Under the pieces are notes generated by a model. That model saw only the letters and a list, made by a program, of their open reading frames with translations. It ran no database searches and was not told the origin of the DNA. 8,934 nucleotides of DNA from an uncultured Ruminococcus sp. (GTDB lineage Bacteria > Bacillota > Clostridia > Oscillospirales > Ruminococcaceae). Positions within the stretch are counted from its first letter, which is position 1, and every line of letters starts with the position of its first letter. Made by a program: the position numbers and the translations under genes. The stretch is from the NCBI GenBank assembly GCA_900319195.1, contig ONNL01000012.1, positions 1 to 8,934 on the forward strand, written 5' to 3'. Positions 1 through 5,440 of this stretch are shown here, piece by piece.

Positions 1-3000
1 CCATGAGCTCAAACGGGCGTACCTTCGGGGTTATCTTGACCGAGACATAGGATTTGCCCGAGCCGTTGAAGGTTATCTGTCCCCTGTATGCCTTTGAGAG
101 AGCGGCTATCTGCTCGGGTGAGATATACTGCGTGTAGAAGTACATAGCGCCGTTTCTCTGCGTAATTTCGGTGATACCGAGGTGAGCCGCCTTGTTCCTC
201 AGCAGCGACACGTCTATGAGTCCTATCACAGAATCGGGCGGGTCTCCGTAGCGGTCGAGGAGCTCGTCAACGAGGTCGAGCTTGTCGGTGTCGTTGTTCA
301 CGAGCATTATCTTGCGGTACATATCAATTCGCTGATTAAGGCTTGAGATGTAGTCCTCGGGGATATGTGCGTTTATCTGGATATCGACAACGCACTCGGG
401 CACCTTTTCGGGCTTTTCGCCCTTTTCCTCGGCAATAGCCTCGGAGAGCAGACGAATGTACATATCATATCCGACAGCCTCCATGTGACCGTGCTGCTTT
501 CCGCCGAGAATACTGCCTGCGCCGCGTATCTCGAGGTCACGGAGGGCAATGCGGAAGCCGCTGCCGAATTGGGTGAACTCCTTCATCGCGTTGAGACGCT
601 TGGTAGCTATCTCCGTGAGCACCTTGTCGCGCCGATAGGTGAAGTATGCGTAGCCGCGGCGGTTGGAGCGTCCCACACGTCCGCGGAGCTGATAGAGCTG
701 TGAGAGACCGAAGCGGTCAGCGTCCTCGATGATGAGCGTGTTTACATTCGGCACGTCAACACCCGTCTCGATAATGGTCGTGCAGACGAGAATGTCTATC
801 TCGTGCTCGACGAGCTGCTCCCAGATGTCCGACATCTCGTCCTCGTCCATCTGACCGTGAGCAACAGCGACCCTCGCCTCGGGTATGAACTCCTTCAGCC
901 TTGATGCACACGCAGCTATCGACTCCACGCGGTTGTGGATATAGTAGACCTGTCCGCCGCGTCTCAGCTCGCGCACGATCGCCTGTACTATCGTGCCTGC
1001 GTTGTACTCGATAACGTAGGTCTGGACGGGGTATCTGTCCGAGGGAGGCTCCTCAAGCACTGACATATCGCGTATTCCACTCATTGCCATGTTGAGTGTC
1101 CTCGGGATAGGCGTCGCCGAGAGCATGAGCACATCGACTCCGTTGAAGGACTTCTTGAACTTCTCCTTGTGAGCGACTCCGAAGCGCTGCTCCTCGTCGA
1201 TTATCGCAAGACCGAGGTCCTTGAAAACGACGTTTTTCTGTATTATCTTGTGAGTGCCGATGAGGAAGTCTATCCGTCCCTGCTTGAGCTTTTTGATTAT
1301 CTCGGTCTGCTGCTTGGGAGTGCGGTAGCGCGAGAGCAGCTCGACATTTACGGGGAAGTGCTCGAAGCGGCGGAGCGCTGTCTGATAGTGCTGATATGCG
1401 AGGACTGTCGTTGGTGCAAGCAGAGCGCACTGCTTTCCTGCGAGCACGCATTTCATTGCTGCTCGGAATGCGACCTCGGTCTTGCCGAAGCCTACGTCTC
1501 CGCAGAGCAGTCTCTCCATTGGACGCGAGCGCTGCATATCGTCCTTTATTTCGGCTATTGACTGCAACTGGTCGTCTGTCTCGACGTATGGGAAGCGCTC
1601 CTCAAATTCGTGCTGTATCTCGTCATCGGGATAGAATGCGAAGCCCTGACTCTTCTCACGCTTTGCATAGAGCTCGATAAGCTCGTGAGCCATGTCCTTG
1701 ACCGCGCGTTTTACGTTGCTGCGTGTTTTCTGCCATTCGCCCGAGCTAAGCTTGCTGAGCCTTACACCCGAATCGTCACGCGGTCCGATGTATTTCGACA
1801 CCATGTCGAGCTGTGTTACGGGGATATAGAGCTTATCCGTGCCTGCGTACTGAATGGTGATGTAGTCCTTTGTAACGCCGTCCATTTCGAGCTTGCGTAT
1901 ACCGATAAACCGACCTATACCGTGACCGGAATGTACAATGAGGTCGCCCTCGGAGATGTCCGCGAGACTGCGTATCTCCTCACCCTTGTTCTTCTTTTTG
2001 CGCCTCTTTTTGCGGACGGACTCCATTGCACGTCCCTGAGTTATTAGCGCGGTCTTGTTTTCGGGGTACTCGAATCCGCTCGTGAGACTGCCTGTCATTA
2101 TGCAGACACGACCGCTTTTCAGCTCGAGCTCGTCGGAGCAGATGTCGCATGGAATGCTGTTCTCGGTGAGATCCTGCTTTATAATAGGGAGGGTCTTATC
2201 GCTTCCTGCGACGAGGATAACGCGGTAATCCCTGTTTATATAGTCGGTGAGGTCCTCGGTGAGCTGCTTCATTTCGCCGCTCCATGAGGCTGTCTGCATG
2301 GCTTCAAAGCTTACGAGCCGCCTATAATCTATACGCTCGCCGCCCTGCATGAAGTTGCTGACGTACAGGCAGACCTTCTTCGACGCGATATTCTGTATTT
2401 CGGGGAGCTCCATGCAGTAGCCCGAAAGTCCGCGGCAGAGCTGACCGTCCTCGAGTAGTATCTTGATGTCCTCATTGTAGCGTGATGTCACGCCTGCCGC
2501 AGTGTTCATCACGTCGTTGTATTCGCTGAAAATGACGATGCCGTCGATGTAGTCAAATACCGTTGAAGGCTTGTCATACACGAGCGGATAGTATTTCTGC
2601 CCGTGTGCGAGAATCTCTCCTGCGCGGAGTCTGCTCACGTCAGCACCGAGGTGCTCACGGACTGCGTCCATGTGCCTGCCGCGCACCTTCTTGCAGAGCG
2701 CCTCTATCTTGTCGGCAAGCTCGCAGCTGTTGTAGAGTATCTCGCTTGCAGGCGGGATCTCTATCCTGTCGAGCTTTTCCTCGGAGCGCCGCTGAGTGTC
2801 CGTCTCAAATTCCGAGATAGTGTCTATCTCGTCACCGAAAAGCTCGATACGCACAGGTCTGTCGGACTGCACGGGGAAGATGTCGAGAATATCGCCGCGG
2901 ACGGAAAACTGTGAGGCTCCGTCAACCTTTTCGCAGCGCTGATAGCCGCAGCCCGAGAGCGTCTCGCACAGCGCGGTGAGGTCAGTCTCCTGCCCTGCTT

Positions 3001-3421
3001 TAAGCTCAATACTCGAGCCGATAAGCGTTTCACACGGGATAACAGGCTGCATTACGGCTTCTATGCTCGCGCATATGACTCCGCACTCGTTGCGTGAGGC
3101 GCGAGTGAGAGCGGAAATCCGCATATATTCGTACTCGTGGTTGGAGCTGTCAACGGGTGTGAGCACAAGCTCCTTCGACGGAAACAGCACAGCCTGTTCA
3201 CCGCCCGACATCATGTTTATGTCGTCGCAGAGCTTCTTTGCTTCGGCTTCCGTGCCCGTGATGACGAGGTTTATCCTGCCGTCAGAGAGCGCGTGTATGA
3301 GCTGTGCCCTGTGTATATGCGATAAGCCCGTAACGGATACGGGCGATATCTTTTTATTTACGGCTTCGAGGATACTTTTGTACCCCGAGAGCTCACTGAA
3401 TAATTGCTTGAATACTTTCAT
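1..3421 (-). CDS. mfd: Transcription-repair coupling factor Mfd (3' end outside window)
   Basis: Mfd is an ATP-dependent DNA translocase that recognises RNA polymerase stalled at lesions, displaces it and recruits UvrA for nucleotide excision repair. About 1140 codons are present in one unbroken frame; full-length relatives are roughly 1150-1180 residues, so only a short C-terminal piece is missing. The N-terminal UvrB-like module (about 1-350) has a degenerate Walker A site near residues 29-36, as expected. The UvrA-binding residues known from E. coli (R165, R181, F185) align by eye with R175, R191 and F195. A basic Lys/Arg linker precedes the RNA polymerase-interacting domain, which begins near GDLIVH (492). 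The RecG-like motor has Walker A GDVGFGKTE (641-649), DEEQ (742-745), TTIIETGVDVPN (881-892) and QLRGRVGRS (911-919). The C-terminal TRCF domain starts near 1011. The ATG lies 10 bases after the pth stop with only a weak GGTG upstream, suggesting translational coupling. Identification is very secure. Confidence 0.97.
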   Translation of the reverse strand, partial: MKVFKQLFSELSGYKSILEAVNKKISPVSVTGLSHIHRAQLIHALSDGRINLVITGTEAEAKKLCDDINMMSGGEQAVLFPSKELVLTPVDSSNHEYEYMRISALTRASRNECGVICASIEAVMQPVIPCETLIGSSIELKAGQETDLTALCETLSGCGYQRCEKVDGASQFSVRGDILDIFPVQSDRPVRIELFGDEIDTISEFETDTQRRSEEKLDRIEIPPASEILYNSCELADKIEALCKKVRGRHMDAVREHLGADVSRLRAGEILAHGQKYYPLVYDKPSTVFDYIDGIVIFSEYNDVMNTAAGVTSRYNEDIKILLEDGQLCRGLSGYCMELPEIQNIASKKVCLYVSNFMQGGERIDYRRLVSFEAMQTASWSGEMKQLTEDLTDYINRDYRVILVAGSDKTLPIIKQDLTENSIPCDICSDELELKSGRVCIMTGSLTSGFEYPENKTALITQGRAMESVRKKRRKKKNKGEEIRSLADISEGDLIVHSGHGIGRFIGIRKLEMDGVTKDYITIQYAGTDKLYIPVTQLDMVSKYIGPRDDSGVRLSKLSSGEWQKTRSNVKRAVKDMAHELIELYAKREKSQGFAFYPDDEIQHEFEERFPYVETDDQLQSIAEIKDDMQRSRPMERLLCGDVGFGKTEVAFRAAMKCVLAGKQCALLAPTTVLAYQHYQTALRRFEHFPVNVELLSRYRTPKQQTEIIKKLKQGRIDFLIGTHKIIQKNVVFKDLGLAIIDEEQRFGVAHKEKFKKSFNGVDVLMLSATPIPRTLNMAMSGIRDMSVLEEPPSDRYPVQTYVIEYNAGTIVQAIVRELRRGGQVYYIHNRVESIAACASRLKEFIPEARVAVAHGQMDEDEMSDIWEQLVEHEIDILVCTTIIETGVDVPNVNTLIIEDADRFGLSQLYQLRGRVGRSNRRGYAYFTYRRDKVLTEIATKRLNAMKEFTQFGSGFRIALRDLEIRGAGSILGGKQHGHMEAVGYDMYIRLLSEAIAEEKGEKPEKVPECVVDIQINAHIPEDYISSLNQRIDMYRKIMLVNNDTDKLDLVDELLDRYGDPPDSVIGLIDVSLLRNKAAHLGITEITQRNGAMYFYTQYISPEQIAALSKAYRGQITFNGSGKSYVSVKITPKVRPFELM

Positions 3422-3431
3422 TCCTGCACCA

Positions 3432-4058
3432 TTAAGAGTTGTATTTGTTCATTGCCTCGTCGGTCTTGCCCTGTACTATGAGCTTTATACACTCACAGGC
3501 ATTCTCCGAGGCCTCCTGTACTTTTTTGCTGCTCTCGTCATCGAACTTCCCGAGCACCCATTTTGCGAGGTCATAATCGGGGTGCGGCTTCTTGCCTACG
3601 CCCATTTTTATTCGGGTAAAGTCCTCCCTGCCTGTCAGCTCGACAATGCTGCGGAGACCGTTGTGACCGCCGTGACTGCCCTTGCGCCTTATGCGGAGCC
3701 TGCCGGGGTCAAGGGAGATGTCGTCGCAGATGACGATGAGGTTTTTAGCGTCTATCTTATAAAAATCGAGAGCCTGAACTATGGACTCGCCGCTGTTGTT
3801 CATATATGTCTGCGGCTTCAGCAGCAGACAGCGGTGTCCCTCGATAACGGCTTCTCCGACCTTGCCCTTGAACTGCATTTTTTTGATGTCGGTGCCGAGC
3901 TGCTCCGCGAGAATGTCCATGACGTGAAAGCCTGCGTTGTGGCGAGTCCCCTCGTATTCGAGACCGTGGTTGCCGAGTCCTGCTATCACGAATTCCACCT
4001 TGCCCTTGGGAGCGGCGGAGTTTGTTGATATTCTGTCAAATATATCGAAAATGCTCAT
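3432..4058 (-). CDS. pth: Peptidyl-tRNA hydrolase
   Basis: Cytosolic Pth cleaves the ester bond of peptidyl-tRNAs that drop off ribosomes, recycling tRNA. In Bacillus the same gene is called spoVC and also lies just upstream of mfd. The protein is 208 residues, longer than the usual 185-195 because of about 20 extra N-terminal residues before the first beta strand (EFVIAGLGN). Catalytic and substrate-binding residues are visible: N30, the catalytic His in TRHNAGF (H40), N87 in KPQTYMNNSG, D112 in the ICDD segment (equivalent to E. coli D93 by eye), and N133 in GSHGGHNGL. The usual GLGNPG motif reads GLGNHG here. The start is supported by an AAGGAG six bases upstream, and there is no later Met before the conserved core. 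It lies 78 bases after the PHP gene and 10 bases before mfd, all in one direction. The family call is very secure. Confidence 0.97.
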   Translation of the reverse strand: MSIFDIFDRISTNSAAPKGKVEFVIAGLGNHGLEYEGTRHNAGFHVMDILAEQLGTDIKKMQFKGKVGEAVIEGHRCLLLKPQTYMNNSGESIVQALDFYKIDAKNLIVICDDISLDPGRLRIRRKGSHGGHNGLRSIVELTGREDFTRIKMGVGKKPHPDYDLAKWVLGKFDDESSKKVQEASENACECIKLIVQGKTDEAMNKYNS

Positions 4059-4064
4059 GTTTAA

Positions 4065-4070
4065 CTCCTT
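4065..4070 (-). promoter_or_regulatory. Ribosome binding site of pth
   Basis: AAGGAG sits on the minus strand six bases before the pth ATG. It fixes the start and therefore the unusual N-terminal extension of the protein. Confidence 0.85.
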
Positions 4071-4099
4071 AATATAATGATGTATGATTCTTTGGTGGT

Positions 4100-4114
4100 C
4101 GTCGTAGGACGACG
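4100..4114 (-). other. Short perfect hairpin between the PHP gene and pth
   Basis: CGTCGT and ACGACG form a six-bp stem around a three-base loop in the 78-base gap between the PHP gene and pth. No T-run follows on the minus strand, so it is not an intrinsic terminator. It may be an mRNA stability or processing element, or chance. Confidence 0.3.
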
Positions 4115-4136
4115 TTTGCGTATTTGCCTATATCTC

Positions 4137-4901
4137 TCAATCAAGTCCCTTGAGCGTGTCAATAAGCTCGAATCCGTATTTTTCGGCAAATCTTCGGCAT
4201 CTGTCCATAGGCTCGGTGTCGGACAGAGCTTCGGGGAAATGCGCGTCACAGCCGATTATCGCCTTATTTCCGACCTTCTGCGCTATCCTGAAAAATCTGT
4301 CGGACGGGTAATGCCTTCCGTCGCGCAGTCCGAGCAGGTTTATCTCGACGGGCAGGTCGTGCTCCTTCATGTATTCACACAGCCGCGAAAAGTGCCTGTC
4401 GTAGACCTCGTCCGAGCCGCTGAAGCTCAGCAGGTCGGGGTGTGCGATGTATTTATAGCGTCCCGAATCCATGCCCTCTATGAGCAGGTCAACGTATCTG
4501 CACAGTACGCTCTCGCTGTCCGTGCCGAAGCCCATGTAGTCGCCGTATGGCTCGGTCTCGATGAAGTGTTCACCGAGTATCATATAGTCCACGGGATAGT
4601 CCGCGAGGAGCTTATTCTGCTTTTCCATAAGCTCGGGGATATATTCGGACTCGAAGCCGATGTATATCTTTATGTCGTCCCTGTACTCGCTTCTGAGGTC
4701 GGTGAGCGAGGTGAAGTAGCCGTCAAGCTCGTCGGGACGCATTCTTGTCCCTGAGACATAGCTGTTTTCAAATATCCACGGGCAGTGGTCCGAAAAGCCG
4801 AGAATTTTCATTCCGTGGGATATTGCCGCTTCTATGTACTGTCTGTCCTCACCGACTGCGTGCTGACAGCGTGCGGTATGCGTGTGGTAATTTGCAAGCA
4901 T
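4137..4901 (-). CDS. PHP-domain phosphoesterase, histidinol-phosphatase (HisJ/HisK)-like
   Basis: This is a 254-residue PHP-superfamily metallo-phosphoesterase. These enzymes have a TIM-like barrel with a multinuclear metal centre and hydrolyse phosphate esters; the best-known members of this length are histidinol-phosphate phosphatases. All expected metal ligands can be placed: H6 and H8 in YHTHT, H14 in RCQHA, H39 in FSDHCP, E84 in GFESEY, H112 in GEHF, H154 in IAHPD, and D219 and H221 in CDAH. The length is right for a complete HisK-type enzyme. No signal peptide or membrane segment is seen, so it is presumably cytosolic. The ATG is preceded by AAAGGAG at eight bases and by a good promoter, so this is probably the first gene of a PHP-pth-mfd operon. 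No histidine-biosynthesis gene is in the window, so the substrate is uncertain; many paralogues in Clostridia carry this name without evidence. The family is secure and the substrate is not. Confidence 0.88.
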   Translation of the reverse strand: MLANYHTHTARCQHAVGEDRQYIEAAISHGMKILGFSDHCPWIFENSYVSGTRMRPDELDGYFTSLTDLRSEYRDDIKIYIGFESEYIPELMEKQNKLLADYPVDYMILGEHFIETEPYGDYMGFGTDSESVLCRYVDLLIEGMDSGRYKYIAHPDLLSFSGSDEVYDRHFSRLCEYMKEHDLPVEINLLGLRDGRHYPSDRFFRIAQKVGNKAIIGCDAHFPEALSDTEPMDRCRRFAEKYGFELIDTLKGLD

Positions 4902-4909
4902 TGCTCTCT

Positions 4910-4916
4910 CTCCTTT
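4910..4916 (-). promoter_or_regulatory. Ribosome binding site of the PHP gene
   Basis: AAAGGAG on the minus strand, eight bases before the ATG at 4901. It decides the start of the PHP protein, which then begins right at the YHTHT metal motif. Confidence 0.85.
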
Positions 4917-4925
4917 GACTATACT

Positions 4926-4954
4926 ATTATATCACCAAAAGCGGCGGAATTCAA
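4926..4954 (-). promoter_or_regulatory. Sigma-A-type promoter for the PHP-pth-mfd operon
   Basis: On the minus strand, TTGAAT (4949-4954) and a perfect TATAAT (4926-4931) are separated by exactly 17 bases. This leaves a short 5' leader with the AAAGGAG site directly downstream. No other convincing promoter was found in the gaps before pth or mfd, so it probably serves all three genes. Confidence 0.75.
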
Positions 4955-5133
4955 GCATGAAAAGAGGAAAAGGTCAATTAACTTTCGGGGCGGTCGCACT
5001 CGGCTGAAAAACGACTTCATTTTTCAGAATATCCTGCGCAGATCCCCTCATAAAGACGGTGCAGGGGGTAAAAATGCACATAATAAGCCGCTGCGGATAA
5101 TCGTATTTCTACAATTATTCGGATTTGACGGTC
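4955..5133. other. Divergent intergenic stretch with no supported gene
   Basis: This region lies between the two outward-facing promoters. The only structure that stands out is the inverted repeat at 5004-5027 and a weaker one near 5044-5076 (ATCCCCT / AGGGGGT, with one G-T pair). A 16-codon reading frame at 4957-5007 has no ribosome binding site. I see no coding signal, RNA gene or mobile element here. Confidence 0.6.
5004..5027. repeat. 8-bp perfect inverted repeat in the divergent control region
   Basis: CTGAAAAA and TTTTTCAG flank an eight-base spacer. The arms are AT-rich and lie about 107 bases upstream of the riboswitch -35 box. It could be a binding site for a dimeric regulator or a weak hairpin. 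The stem lacks a GC-rich core, so a terminator is unlikely. Confidence 0.4.
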
Positions 5134-5163
5134 TTGACATTGATGAAGCAAATATGATAGAAT
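5134..5163 (+). promoter_or_regulatory. Sigma-A-type promoter of the riboswitch-ATPase transcript
   Basis: A perfect TTGACA (5134-5139) and TAGAAT (5158-5163) are spaced by 18 bases. The predicted start of transcription is near 5170, which coincides with the first bases of the riboswitch closing helix, so almost no RNA precedes the aptamer. Confidence 0.75.
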
Positions 5164-5169
5164 ATTATT

Positions 5170-5344
5170 GATAAAAGGGAGTAGCTGACTGCGTAAAGCA
5201 GTTTGTCCGCAACGCCATATCCACAGCCGATGAGAGCTGTCGGGCGGACAGGAGCAAGGGGTTGACGCTTACAAACAGTATCTCGTCAAGGAACTGCTTT
5301 TGCAAGACTTTTGTTGCGCCGATACGCAATAAGGGTCTTTTTTT
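5170..5344 (+). promoter_or_regulatory. yybP-ykoY family (Mn2+) riboswitch with transcription-termination platform
   Basis: The leader shows the signature of the yybP-ykoY class, which senses Mn2+. The 5' segment GGGAGTAGC (5177-5185) and 3' segment GCAAGAC (5302-5308) make the conserved L1 region. They are joined by closing helix P1: AAAAG (5173-5177) with CTTTT (5308-5312), extendable through G-T pairs to 5169/5316. Inside are hairpin P2, ACTGC/GCAGT (5188-5192 with 5198-5202); a long arm TGTCCGC/GCGGACA (5204-5210 with 5244-5250), capped by ACAGC/GCTGT (5223-5227 with 5236-5240) with a purine-rich asymmetric internal loop; and P4, TTGACG/CGTCAA (5262-5267 with 5284-5289). Bases 5308-5316 also belong to the terminator, so ligand binding that stabilises P1 should block termination. 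It precedes a P-type ATPase, an established target of this riboswitch in lactococci and streptococci. The class call was made by eye without a covariance-model search. Confidence 0.85.
5304..5344 (+). terminator. Intrinsic terminator of the riboswitch expression platform
   Basis: A 15-bp stem (5304-5318 with 5325-5339), counting three G-T pairs, encloses a six-base loop and runs into seven consecutive T residues (5338-5344). Its 5' arm contains the CTTTT that closes riboswitch P1, so terminator and folded aptamer cannot coexist. Confidence 0.88.
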
Positions 5345-5428
5345 ATTGGCTGTATTATTTTGGGTGCGGTTTTTTCAAACACTGATCGCCAAAAAATATT
5401 TGCCGTTTTGCTCCCGAGAAAAATGAAT

Positions 5429-5432
5429 GGAG
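5429..5432 (+). promoter_or_regulatory. Ribosome binding site of the ATPase gene
   Basis: GGAG, eight bases before the ATG at 5441. The frame is open further upstream to a TTG at 5360 and an ATG at 5423, but neither has a comparable site, and the 27 extra residues do not resemble the family N-terminus. The 96 bases between terminator and start otherwise hold nothing I recognise. Confidence 0.7.
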
Positions 5433-5440
5433 AAAGATCA

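Noticed and set aside
2976..4028. 350-codon open frame on the plus strand across mfd and pth
   Set aside because: It lies antisense to two secure genes with complete family motifs, has no ribosome binding site, and its translation shows no recognisable domain. Other long plus-strand frames opposite mfd and the PHP gene are explained the same way, by codon bias of the real genes.
4059..4136. Internal promoter just before pth (TATATT near the ribosome binding site)
   Set aside because: No -35-like hexamer lies at 16-18 bases upstream; the position holds ACCACC.
4957..5007. 16-codon frame (ATG to TGA) as a leader peptide
   Set aside because: It has no ribosome binding site and no promoter upstream on the plus strand; the length is easily reached by chance.
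4785..5171. 128-codon open frame on the plus strand covering the divergent region
   Set aside because: It overlaps the PHP gene, both promoters and the start of the riboswitch. There is no ribosome binding site and no protein-like pattern.
5360..5440. Upstream start for the ATPase at TTG 5360 or ATG 5423
   Set aside because: There is no ribosome binding site at either, and the added residues do not match the family N-terminus. ATG 5441 has GGAG at eight bases and begins with a typical cation-ATPase N-terminal domain.
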